The notes below the pieces were generated by a model. That model ran no database searches and was not told where the DNA came from. It saw nothing but the letters and a program-made list of their open reading frames with translations. 64,000 bases of DNA from Candidatus Poribacteria bacterium. Its GTDB lineage: Bacteria > Poribacteria > WGA-4E > WGA-3G. The position numbers and the translations under genes were made by a program. The DNA lies in contig OY282374.1 of assembly GCA_958295815.1 (NCBI GenBank), positions 5,050,682 through 5,114,681 of the forward strand. The letters are read 5' to 3'. Numbering within the stretch: the stretch's first letter is position 1; each line of letters opens with the position of its first letter. Positions 24,943 to 32,154 of this stretch are shown one piece after another.

Positions 24943-26193
24943 TTAATACTCACCCTTGAGTGTGAGAGTTGCGATGGTATGCGTGTAGTTGAGGAAGTCG
25001 AGCAACGGATCTGCTTCGTTGGTGTGGTTTTGGGTGAGCTGATAATCAGCGTTGAGTGTTAGGTATGGATTAAACTGCCAGTTCAGTTGAGCATTTACCC
25101 CTATCTGTGTATCCCGACGGTCTTCAGGAATTTCTGGGATGTTTCCTGTTTCGTCAAGAATCTGTCTGCCTTCAAACTGCACCCATAGTCTGGAGAGTCG
25201 AAGCCGTATCCAACGTCCGGTATCGAATCGGTAGAATGAGCTTGCTGCTACTTCAGTACTGGCGAAGTTGAAAAAATCGACGCTGGAACGATTCAGAAAA
25301 AAATTCACCTCTTCCTGAAACATGATCCCTTCAGTTGCCACCTGTATCAGTTTTGCTGAACCGATGTGTCGCCAATCATTTCGGCGTTCGTTGTCTTCAA
25401 GCCCTGTGATGCCTAAGATGAGGTTGTTTAGATTGGTTTCGTAACTGCCGTTCTCTATTCCGTATTCGATTTTGCCGAGTATCTGTTTGAGAAGTCCGAA
25501 TTGCAGACGTCCTGTTATTTTGTGGTTATTAGAGCCGATGAGCAGAAAATCCTCTCTAAGCGAATCGTCATCGTCAAATCGGTGTATCCGTAGGTTATAT
25601 TCTAAGACGCGTCCAAAGCGCAGACCGAGTTGCCTTTCGGTGTTGTTATAGACATCGGAGCTACGCACAAAGCGTTGCAGCCGGTGCGAAGCCACAAGCG
25701 GTGGTAAATTTTCAACGGGCTGGAAACTCAGTTCAGACAAGAGAACATCGCTGAACGCGTCGAATTCGTCGAGTTTGCCCTCCTCGCCCGTATAGTTTTC
25801 GACTTGTGGTATGTATTGCAGTTTGAGTCTGAGTTTATCGGCTATTGGTAAATCCGCGTTCAGGTCAAGACCGAAGCGGTTGATTAAGCCCGCAAGTTGT
25901 GGATTGTCTTTTCCTGCTAAGCTGCTCGTGTATGGATCTACGCTTAAACCGAGTTCGATATGGTTATTGAAGGTATTAGAGAAGTGGGAACTGATTGTCA
26001 GTTCTGCCGGGTCGGTTTCAGACGGTTCGGGTTCTTTTTCTAATAAACTCTGTCCGAATTCGGATTGGAGTTGTGCAAAGGCACTTTGCGTGTTAGATAA
26101 GAGTGTGATGTTTATTAACTGCGTAAGAATGATTAGATGTATTCCAGTTTTTAACAGCAGGTTTTGGTTTGCAGGTTGAGATATTTTTTTCAC
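24943..26193 (-). CDS. Probable outer-membrane beta-barrel protein
   Basis: A 416-residue protein with a long basic N-region, hydrophobic core (GIHLIILTQLINITLLS) and AFA-Q-like cleavage site. The rest alternates charged and hydrophobic or aromatic residues in 9-12-residue strands (LRLKLQYIPQVENY, WIRLRLSRLWVQFEG, YLTLNADYQL). The final residues TIATLTLKGEY end in an aromatic, as outer-membrane barrels do. The start is a GTG with GGAG five bases upstream. Family and cargo are not recognised. It is convergent with the membrane protein and upstream on the same strand as nothing obvious. Confidence 0.7.
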   Translation of the reverse strand: MKKISQPANQNLLLKTGIHLIILTQLINITLLSNTQSAFAQLQSEFGQSLLEKEPEPSETDPAELTISSHFSNTFNNHIELGLSVDPYTSSLAGKDNPQLAGLINRFGLDLNADLPIADKLRLKLQYIPQVENYTGEEGKLDEFDAFSDVLLSELSFQPVENLPPLVASHRLQRFVRSSDVYNNTERQLGLRFGRVLEYNLRIHRFDDDDSLREDFLLIGSNNHKITGRLQFGLLKQILGKIEYGIENGSYETNLNNLILGITGLEDNERRNDWRHIGSAKLIQVATEGIMFQEEVNFFLNRSSVDFFNFASTEVAASSFYRFDTGRWIRLRLSRLWVQFEGRQILDETGNIPEIPEDRRDTQIGVNAQLNWQFNPYLTLNADYQLTQNHTNEADPLLDFLNYTHTIATLTLKGEY

Positions 26194-26233
26194 ATAGACT
26201 CCAATTCTTCAACAAGGTAACAAAGTTTTGACA

Positions 26234-26707
26234 TTACGAGGCTTGCTTCTGTTTTTTTTCGTGTGCTTTTTCAATTAATTTGGGGTTTTTGTGTTGGTCG
26301 ACAGCGTAAACCCCGCGCCCCGGTTCACACACTCTTAGGAAGTGAGACATTCCGCCAGGTCCGAGTTTATCCACAAGGAATTCAAGTCCAAGCCTGTAAA
26401 GGTCTTCGTCTGGAAGCTCGCGGACGTGTGTTGGCCGGGGTTTTCCGTTCTTGGTAATATTGGTTTTCAGTTTGGAAATGCGTTTTTGTTCTGCTCCTAG
26501 TTCCTTACTAGTCTGTTGAATCTGTTGGACGAGAGTGTCGATATCTGGCAAATTATCTAGCCATTCATACCGCTCGAGTGTGTAATTACCGGTGGGAGGC
26601 TCAATCAGGTTAAGGAATCGGGATGCGCCAGTGGTACCAAGTTTAGCCACAAGTGCTTCCATACCGAGATGGTAGACTTCATTGTCAGTCATTTTCAGAA
26701 TGTTCAT
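26234..26707 (-). CDS. Small two-repeat protein next to a PIN remnant (possible antitoxin)
   Basis: A 157-residue protein made of two copies of a helical unit. The first is MTDNEVYHLGMEALVAKLG then ASRFLNLIEPPTGNYTLERY; the second is LPDEDLYRLGLEFLVDKLG then MSHFLRVCEPGRGVY. They are joined by a charged helical linker (about 60-95) and followed by a Lys-rich tail. Small proteins with this LG-x-x-G-x-x-RFL...GxYTxER unit are often found beside PIN-domain toxins, so an antitoxin role is plausible. Its start overlaps the end of the PIN remnant by 23 bases, a sign of a former operon. The doubled unit is unusual. No DNA-binding motif is evident. Confidence 0.7.
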   Translation of the reverse strand: MNILKMTDNEVYHLGMEALVAKLGTTGASRFLNLIEPPTGNYTLERYEWLDNLPDIDTLVQQIQQTSKELGAEQKRISKLKTNITKNGKPRPTHVRELPDEDLYRLGLEFLVDKLGPGGMSHFLRVCEPGRGVYAVDQHKNPKLIEKAHEKKQKQAS

Positions 26708-26939
26708 TTTTAATTATCTCCTGTAGCCATTCGTGGGGGTTGTTGACACGAATGGTCAATTCGGAACCAAGTCTTTTCGCGAGTCTGATAAGTCTATCAT
26801 CCGTTGTCAGGAAGATATCTACATTAATGCTTTCAGCACAGGCGAGATGCAAGGCATCCGCCCGTTTGAAGCCTAACGATTCTAGGTGTTTTGCTCTTGA
26901 TGTTTCCCGCAAATTAAGAAAAACATTTTGGTGCTCGAT
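26685..26939 (-). pseudogene. Truncated PIN-domain (VapC-like) remnant
   Basis: About 85 codons from an in-frame stop encode only the C-terminal half of a PIN domain: LGFKRADALHLACAES, then IFLTTDDRLIRLAKRLG. These are the Asp-containing motifs of VapC-type ribonucleases. The N-terminal half with the first catalytic Asp is absent; 20 bases upstream the thiG gene ends. A full PIN domain has about 130 residues. It is probably inactive. The nearest start is a TTG at 26912. The remnant overlaps the downstream two-repeat gene, so the pair is likely an eroding toxin-antitoxin module. Confidence 0.7.
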
Positions 26940-26959
26940 TTAGGACATCACCCTTGCTG

Positions 26960-27730
26960 TTACTCAATCATTCCGGTTTGTGGGCTTGAAGCAGTGGCGT
27001 AGAGTTTCCGAGGAATGCGTCCTGCTAAAAACGCTGCTCTCCCGGCTTCGACTGCTTTTTTCATCGCCTCTGCCATCAGTACGGGACGGTGTGCTTTTGC
27101 CACCGCTGTATTGAGCAGAACACCATCGCACCCTAATTCCATTGCAATCGCCGCGTCTGATGCTGTCCCAACTCCAGCGTCTACGATGAGCGGTACCTGT
27201 ACGAGGTCCCGAATAATCTGGATATTATATGGGTTGCGGATCCCCATTCCTGAGCCGATCGGTGCGCCTAATGGCATTACGGCAGCGCATCCGAGATCTT
27301 CTAATTTTTTACAGGTAATCGGATCATCATTACAATATGGTAGCACGGTAAAACCGTCTTTGACGAGTGTTTCCGCTGCATTGAGGAGCTGCTCTACGTC
27401 TGGAAACAGTGTTTCCTCGTCTCCAATGACTTCGAGTTTGATGAGCGATGTTTCCAGGGCTTCTCTCGCAAGATTGGCTGTCAGAATCGCGTCCTTTGCC
27501 GTGAAACAACCAGCTGTATTCGGTAGGATTGTCATGCCGCGTTCACGCAAGAGTGCGAACAGGTTTTCGCCGGATGTATCTGTGAATTTCACACGACGCA
27601 TTGAGACTGTGGCGATTTCGGCACCGCTTGCGGCAATAGACTCCGTCATTATATGGAAATTCGGGTAACCAGCTGTTCCGATAAGCAGTCTTGATGTATA
27701 TGTCTGGTTTGCGATTTTGAGTTCTTGCAT
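26960..27730 (-). CDS. thiG: Thiazole synthase
   Basis: A 256-residue ThiG TIM-barrel, which builds the thiazole phosphate of thiamine from deoxyxylulose phosphate, dehydroglycine and ThiS thiocarboxylate. Visible blocks are RLLIGTAGYPN, NTAGCFTAKDAI, LIKLEVIGDE (the imine-forming Lys), VLPYCNDDP, GAPIGSGMGI, VDAGVGTASDAA, DGVLLNTAVAKA. Its ribosome binding site is poor (A-rich), and the gene follows the HEPN/MNT pair by 14 bases, so it may be read from the toxin-antitoxin promoter as well as from the riboswitch. It is the last thiamine gene of the unit. Confidence 0.95.
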   Translation of the reverse strand: MQELKIANQTYTSRLLIGTAGYPNFHIMTESIAASGAEIATVSMRRVKFTDTSGENLFALLRERGMTILPNTAGCFTAKDAILTANLAREALETSLIKLEVIGDEETLFPDVEQLLNAAETLVKDGFTVLPYCNDDPITCKKLEDLGCAAVMPLGAPIGSGMGIRNPYNIQIIRDLVQVPLIVDAGVGTASDAAIAMELGCDGVLLNTAVAKAHRPVLMAEAMKKAVEAGRAAFLAGRIPRKLYATASSPQTGMIE

Positions 27731-27744
27731 TTTTTGTTTTTTGA

Positions 27745-28050
27745 CTATTTTTTGTAAAGTGCCACACCTACACGTTCAATCTGTTCAACCATTTCAGGGT
27801 TGCGGATATTCTTAAAGATAGATAGATCGATGGTATAGGGTAACATCTGATCGTCCAGGTCGTTTGCGATTTGAGATAGGAGCGTGTGCGTCAGTTCACT
27901 ACTACCACGAAGTGTTAGGTCGATGTCGGAACCGTTTTTGTAGTCGCCTCTGGCGCGAGAGCCGTACAACATTACCTCTTTTACCTGTGGGTATCGCACA
28001 AAAACATCTCGAATTTTTTGAAGCGTCTGAGTAGACAAGCCATATTGCAT
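27745..28050 (-). CDS. MNT-family nucleotidyltransferase, antitoxin of a HEPN/MNT pair
   Basis: A 101-residue minimal nucleotidyltransferase. GSRARGDYKNGSDIDL carries the GS (30-31) and metal-binding Asp42 and Asp44 of the polymerase-beta superfamily. MNT proteins modify or bind their HEPN partners and act as antitoxins. It begins two bases after the HEPN stop, so the pair is translationally coupled. The pair is inserted between thiS and thiG. Confidence 0.9.
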   Translation of the reverse strand: MQYGLSTQTLQKIRDVFVRYPQVKEVMLYGSRARGDYKNGSDIDLTLRGSSELTHTLLSQIANDLDDQMLPYTIDLSIFKNIRNPEMVEQIERVGVALYKK

Positions 28051-28052
28051 CT

Positions 28053-28478
28053 TTAAGAGTTTCCTTCCTCTTTCAGTTGCTGTAGTCGGACGAGTAGCCG
28101 CTCAAATTCAGTAAAATAGGTAGCGCAGATAGCAGTGACAACTTGTGCTGCGGTTTCTTCATCGTAAGTATGCGAGGTTAGATTACGTTTTTCAACCATA
28201 TCCATCCAGACTTCGCCGTTTTCGAGAAGTCCGTTCCTAAAAGCCTGTCGGGTTGTGTCCCGCGAACCATACAAGTTCTGTATGCCTTGTACTTCAAGAA
28301 AGTTCTTCAAGGTCTTCCAAGCGAGTTCATGCGTGTATTCAAAACCTTGTATTAATCCTTGTGCTTCTAAGTCTGAAAGTTCCCGTTGCTCCGCAAGTTC
28401 GACGGCTGCTTTTAATCGACTAAAAGCCCTTTCGAAACTACTTGCGCGTTGAATCCAGCGAACCTCTTGACTTTTCAT
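28053..28478 (-). CDS. HEPN-family (HI0074-like) toxin of a HEPN/MNT pair
   Basis: A 141-residue all-helical protein of the nucleotidyltransferase substrate-binding (HI0074/TIGR01987) group. FEYTHELAWKTLKNFLE and the R-x4-H motif RNLTSH (98-103) are the conserved HEPN features; HEPN toxins of this kind cleave or inhibit RNA. The order HEPN then MNT, with a two-base gap, is typical. The pair has its own candidate promoter upstream. The start codon has no strong binding site. Confidence 0.88.
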   Translation of the reverse strand: MKSQEVRWIQRASSFERAFSRLKAAVELAEQRELSDLEAQGLIQGFEYTHELAWKTLKNFLEVQGIQNLYGSRDTTRQAFRNGLLENGEVWMDMVEKRNLTSHTYDEETAAQVVTAICATYFTEFERLLVRLQQLKEEGNS

Positions 28479-28516
28479 AGTGTTCTGCCCACAGTCATTC
28501 CTCTGTATTTTGAATT

Positions 28517-28545
28517 AGTATAACACCCCAAAGCCTCTTTATCAA
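28517..28545 (-). promoter_or_regulatory. Candidate sigma70 promoter for the HEPN/MNT pair
   Basis: On the minus strand TTGATA, a 17-base spacer, then TATACT. It lies after the thiS stop and 39 bases before the HEPN start, giving the inserted pair its own promoter. Confidence 0.6.
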
Positions 28546-28562
28546 ATGTTTTTGGAGCCGTA

Positions 28563-28769
28563 TTATCCGCCTTGAACGGCGCGAATAATTTCCACGTCGC
28601 TATTCTCCTGAAGTTCCGTTGTCTGCCATTTGGTTTTTGGGATGACCTCCTGATTCACGGCGACGGCAATGCCCGCCTGCGTCGGCTTTAGTTCTAAAGC
28701 GATAAGCAGGTCATAAATATTTGAATTCGGATTCACTGTTTTTTCTTCGCCATTAACGCGGATCTTCAT
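28563..28769 (-). CDS. thiS: Sulfur carrier protein ThiS
   Basis: A 68-residue ubiquitin-like protein ending in the diagnostic Gly-Gly (RAVQGG), where the thiocarboxylate is made. The MKIRVNGEEK start and INLDLL-like core are standard for ThiS. It donates sulfur to ThiG. The ribosome binding site is poor: the upstream bases are a dispersed family B repeat (28777-28862) that seems to have replaced the original leader. No thiF is present nearby, so the ThiS adenylyltransferase must be elsewhere. Confidence 0.93.
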   Translation of the reverse strand: MKIRVNGEEKTVNPNSNIYDLLIALELKPTQAGIAVAVNQEVIPKTKWQTTELQENSDVEIIRAVQGG

Positions 28770-28776
28770 TTTTTTA

Positions 28777-28862
28777 GTGTGTTTGCGGCACACGGCGTGT
28801 GCCTACTACTTTAAAAACCGGTGTGTTTGTGGCACACGGTCGGTGCCTACTACATTATAAAC
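28777..28862. repeat. Two tandem family B hairpin repeats between thiS and thiO
   Basis: Two 43-base copies of a GTGTGTTTGYGGCACACGG...GCCTACTAC unit. Read on the minus strand each holds a GTAGTAGGCAC...GTGCC hairpin. The thiO stop codon lies in the second copy. Related sequences are at 39433 and 43883. Confidence 0.75.
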
Positions 28863-29986
28863 CTATCTAACTGAAATGGGGCGATTGTCTCTGAAGTTTC
28901 ACCAGTCAGAATCAGTTTGGCGATCTCGTAAGCTGTGATGGGTGTGAGCAGGATACCGTTGCGATAGTGTCCCGTTGCGTATACCAGATTCTCGACAGGT
29001 GTTTTGCCGAGTATAGGCGCATTGTCTCTGCTACCGGGACGCAGGCCCGTCCAAGTTTCGAGGAGCGGCAGTTCATAAACGCCCGGCACGGCTTCCCACG
29101 CTCCGCGGAGGAGTTCAAACACACCGCCAGCGGTTAAACGCGTGTCAAATCCCATTTCTTCGCTCGTCGCACCGACAATAAGTCTGCCATCGGTTCTCGG
29201 CACCAGATATACCGATGTCGGATACCTCGCCCTGACGGTGCGAATGACGTTTTTGACTGTAATGCCCTCTTCCATTTGCAATGCCAACATCTGTCCCTTC
29301 ACAGGACGCACTGGTGGAATAGTGGTGTCTGGTAACCCCTCAACCTGTGCAGACCAGCATCCTGCTGCGAGAATGAGTACGTCTGCAGCTTGGAAACCGT
29401 TTTGTGTTTGAACACCCGTTGCGACACCATTCACTGTGACAATTTTTTCAATGGCACTGTTTTCATGCAACACGCCGCCACATGCCTGATAGGCACGCTG
29501 AAGTGCTGTTACCATAAGCCGATTATCCACTTGGTAATCGGTCGCGCAACGGATGGCTGCGGTCACACGAGGCGAGAGGGCAGATTCGATCTCACGTGCC
29601 TCTCGTCCAGTCAACCACTCGACATCCAATCCTAAGTCTTGTTGTGCTGTGTAAAGATGCCGAAGCTGATGTGTATCATCGGGTTCTAATCCGACAACGA
29701 GGGTGCCTTCCACGCGGTAGCCGATGGACATCTCTGCGTCGTTTTCTAATTCATTGACCCATTGTGGATAACGTTCTAAACTCTGACAGCCGAGTTTGAG
29801 TAGTTCAGGTTCTTCGCTGTGTGCTTCGGCGAGTGGCGCGAGCATACCGGCGGCTGCCCAAGAGGCGGCACGCCCTGCTTGTGCGCGCTCATAGATGGTG
29901 ACGGTGGCACCTGCTTTCGCCAGCTGCCACCCGATACCGAGCCCAATCACACCGCCACCGATGATGATAATCTTCTTATTTTCCAT
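28850..29986 (-). CDS. thiO: Glycine oxidase (FAD-dependent)
   Basis: A 378-residue DAO-type flavoprotein that oxidises glycine to dehydroglycine for thiazole synthesis. The FAD Rossmann motif GGGVIGLGIGW is near residue 9. Other features are AGRAASWAAAGMLAP, VEGTLVVGL, LILAAGCWS, RPVKGQ and the C-terminal GLRPGSRDNAPILG. The genes around it (thiS, thiG, thiX/Y) identify the pathway. The stop codon and last residues (FIM) lie in the dispersed repeat. It begins 20 bases after the thiY stop in the direction of transcription. Confidence 0.93.
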   Translation of the reverse strand: MENKKIIIIGGGVIGLGIGWQLAKAGATVTIYERAQAGRAASWAAAGMLAPLAEAHSEEPELLKLGCQSLERYPQWVNELENDAEMSIGYRVEGTLVVGLEPDDTHQLRHLYTAQQDLGLDVEWLTGREAREIESALSPRVTAAIRCATDYQVDNRLMVTALQRAYQACGGVLHENSAIEKIVTVNGVATGVQTQNGFQAADVLILAAGCWSAQVEGLPDTTIPPVRPVKGQMLALQMEEGITVKNVIRTVRARYPTSVYLVPRTDGRLIVGATSEEMGFDTRLTAGGVFELLRGAWEAVPGVYELPLLETWTGLRPGSRDNAPILGKTPVENLVYATGHYRNGILLTPITAYEIAKLILTGETSETIAPFQLDRFIM

Positions 29987-30006
29987 TAATTTAGCAGGGA
30001 AAACGG

Positions 30007-30990
30007 TTATTTTTCTAACACATTAATAAAACAATCTTTTGCTTCGACTGTTTTGGAGATCAATCCTTTTTCATAGGCGAATTTTGCGAAGGCGTTCCAT
30101 TTTTCTTCGGATTGTATCTGCGTTGTTGCGAATACGTCCAATGTGTCTCGAAACGCAAGTTCTTCTAAGTCTTTGCGAGCGTCCGGGTTCGCCTTGAAAA
30201 AGAGTTTCAGGGCATCATCCGGATTTTCTTTCGTGAATTGAATTGCCTCCTGAATCGCCTTCATTAGTTTTTTAGCGGTTTCTGGATGATTTTCAAAATA
30301 AGCGTCATTGGTGATAATTACTAATTCATAGTAGTCCGGAATACCGTGTTTCTCAAGCGCGAAATAATCTGCTTCTGCCCCTTCAAGTTTCAACATGTTA
30401 ATTTCGTAATTCCGAAATGGTCCGATCACTGCATCTATTTGACCGCTTAGGAGAGGTGCCAAAATATTCGTGCCCACGTTTATTAATTCATAATCATCTT
30501 CGGCTAATCCGGCATTCGCCGCGATGGCGTTAAACAGGAGCACGTCCAGCGGTGCAACCGTGTACCCAATTTTTTTTCCTTTGAAATCCGCAGGTGTTTT
30601 AATGCCTGTTTTCTTCAGGAAACTGATTGTGTTGAGTGGGTGTTCCACGAGTAGACCGATCGATTTGACCGGTAAAACTTCTTCGCTTGCCCGTGCGATT
30701 GTGACGCTTTGTTGGTAACTCACAGCAAATGGGTATTCCCCTGCTGCCACGAGTTTGAGCGGTGCATCCGGATCGCCACCCCAGAGCAGTTCAACTTCCA
30801 ATCCGTGTTTGGCAAAAATCTTGTTCTCTTGCGCAACATAAAGCGGGGCGTGGTCTACGTTCGGAAACCAATCGAGCAGTAGTGTAGTCTTCTCCATTTC
30901 GGCTTTCTGGTGACTGTCTGCGTGGCTGTTGATTCCTATTAAAAGTATACCACAACTGATAAGAAACATTAAGCAAATTGCTGTTTTCAT
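30007..30990 (-). CDS. thiY: Periplasmic thiamine-precursor-binding protein (NMT1/THI5-like, ThiY)
   Basis: A 327-residue NMT1/THI5-like periplasmic binding protein that captures a pyrimidine precursor of thiamine (formyl-HMP type) for an ABC importer. The signal peptide is MKTAICLMFLISCGILLIG, and the mature start is rich in LLLDWFPNVDHAPLYVA. GYTVAPLDVLL and AVIGPFRNYEI are typical. The ATG at 30990 is chosen because GAGAGG lies upstream and the signal peptide starts there; a longer frame runs back into thiX. No ThiZ ATPase gene follows, unlike the usual thiXYZ. Confidence 0.93.
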   Translation of the reverse strand: MKTAICLMFLISCGILLIGINSHADSHQKAEMEKTTLLLDWFPNVDHAPLYVAQENKIFAKHGLEVELLWGGDPDAPLKLVAAGEYPFAVSYQQSVTIARASEEVLPVKSIGLLVEHPLNTISFLKKTGIKTPADFKGKKIGYTVAPLDVLLFNAIAANAGLAEDDYELINVGTNILAPLLSGQIDAVIGPFRNYEINMLKLEGAEADYFALEKHGIPDYYELVIITNDAYFENHPETAKKLMKAIQEAIQFTKENPDDALKLFFKANPDARKDLEELAFRDTLDVFATTQIQSEEKWNAFAKFAYEKGLISKTVEAKDCFINVLEK

Positions 30991-31025
30991 GGTAGTTTTC
31001 CTCTCTTGTTGATTGTCCGGTACGG

Positions 31026-31793
31026 CTACCGAACATTTGATTTGTTGAACTGGTACTGCCGCCACGGCATTGCGTACCGCTCCAGCAGTGTCATAAATCC
31101 AAAAAGACCTAAACCTAAAATAGTTAGGCAGAAAATAGCGGCGAATACCAGTGAAATTTGGAGTTTTCCGTTGGCATATAGCATGAGATATCCCAGTCCT
31201 GCTTTCGCTCCTACCCATTCACCAATGACTGCACCGATGGTGGAGATAGATATACCTATCTTCGCGCCTGAGAAGATGAACGGCAGTGCCGAGGGGATAC
31301 GCACTTTCCAGAGTATTTGCCACCGCGTCGCCCGTAAAATCCGAAACAGGTTCACTGTATCTGGATCGGTGGACTTCAAGCCGTCTAAAGTATTCAGTAC
31401 AATCGCGAAAAACACAATCAGAGCTGCCATGGCGACTTTGGAGGCGATCCCGAATCCGAACCACAGCACCAATAGCGGTGCAATCGCGAATACTGGGACG
31501 GTTTGTGAACCGATAACATACGGATAGAAAGCTTTCTCGAGCACGGGGAACTCGAACATCAGCACGGCTAACGGGATTCCAACTCCAGCGGCGAGGACAA
31601 ATCCGAGAAGCATCTCTTGTAGTGTCACGAGCGTATGTTTCAGTAATTGGGCATGCTCCGCAAATAGCGTCACCACGATTTTTGAGGGTGCTGGCAGAAT
31701 GTAGCGAGGGAGATCGAAAAGATTCACGGCAGCTTCCCATACGCCTAACCCTGCGAGTAGGATAGCCACAGGTATCACGAATTTGCTCAGCAT
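31026..31793 (-). CDS. thiX: ABC importer permease for thiamine precursor (ThiX)
   Basis: A 255-residue BPD-type permease with about six helices (IPVAILLAGLGVWEAAV, LVTLQEMLLGFVLAAG, and so on) and an EAA-like loop (RILRATRWQILWKVRIPSALPFI, written here only as RILRATRWQ...PSALPF). It is the SsuC/ThiX type. The ATG at 31793 has GGAG nine bases upstream. It is the first gene under the TPP riboswitch, with thiY 35 bases downstream. The cognate ATPase is absent from the operon. Confidence 0.9.
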   Translation of the reverse strand: MLSKFVIPVAILLAGLGVWEAAVNLFDLPRYILPAPSKIVVTLFAEHAQLLKHTLVTLQEMLLGFVLAAGVGIPLAVLMFEFPVLEKAFYPYVIGSQTVPVFAIAPLLVLWFGFGIASKVAMAALIVFFAIVLNTLDGLKSTDPDTVNLFRILRATRWQILWKVRIPSALPFIFSGAKIGISISTIGAVIGEWVGAKAGLGYLMLYANGKLQISLVFAAIFCLTILGLGLFGFMTLLERYAMPWRQYQFNKSNVR

Positions 31794-31920
31794 GCGTATC
31801 CGCTCCTTAACGCGAAAAAGCCGTCTTCCATTTTCGGTATAGGGAACATGCCCATTTGCCAATGGCTCTATCTATAGCCTTGGCAATGCCAAAAAGGAAG
31901 CGGCTCCATGTTTTAGTGCA

Positions 31921-31968
31921 GCGAGGTTAGATACCTCGTTAGCAATTGTGCAATTGACCGATTGCTAA
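31921..31968. repeat. Family C hairpin plus TTAGCAAT stem in the thiX leader
   Basis: CGAGGT/ACCTCG and TTAGCAAT/ATTGCTAA stems lie in tandem between the riboswitch and thiX. The first belongs to the dispersed family C hairpins. They may act in the riboswitch expression platform or be insertions. This 361-base gap also holds the riboswitch and promoter. Confidence 0.5.
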
Positions 31969-32009
31969 AGTCGCTCAAGAAGAAGCGGTTTTCCATTGCT
32001 CTTCTTCAT

Positions 32010-32088
32010 ATTTCCCTACGCTGGCATGACCCAGATCAGGTTCAAAGGGTGTTTTCTCAGCTCTTAAGCAAGTAAGAGCACCCCATAA
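32010..32088 (-). ncRNA. TPP riboswitch (THI element)
   Basis: On the minus strand the aptamer reads GGGGTGC, then GCTGAGA, ACCCTTTGAACCTGATCTGG, GTCATGCCAGCG and TAGGGAA: the conserved thi-box in order and spacing. TPP binding should shut off thiX-thiY-thiO-thiS. It is 217 bases before the thiX start. The expression platform is not clear; a GAAGAAGAG/CTTCTTCTT stem follows the aptamer but has no T run. Confidence 0.95.
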
Positions 32089-32099
32089 TGTCATTTTAT

Positions 32100-32129
32100 A
32101 CTATAGCATAATTTTCGTTTTTAAAGCAA
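32100..32129 (-). promoter_or_regulatory. Candidate sigma70 promoter for the thiamine operon
   Basis: Minus-strand TTGCTT, an 18-base spacer, then TATAGT, placing the start of transcription just before the TPP aptamer. Sequence match only. Confidence 0.5.
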
Positions 32130-32154
32130 ATTTTGAAGTGGTAGCAGTTTTCTC

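Noticed and set aside
31026..31862. Longer N-terminus for ThiX starting at 31862 (TTG)
   Set aside because: The internal ATG at 31793 has a good GGAG, and the longer start adds only polar residues.
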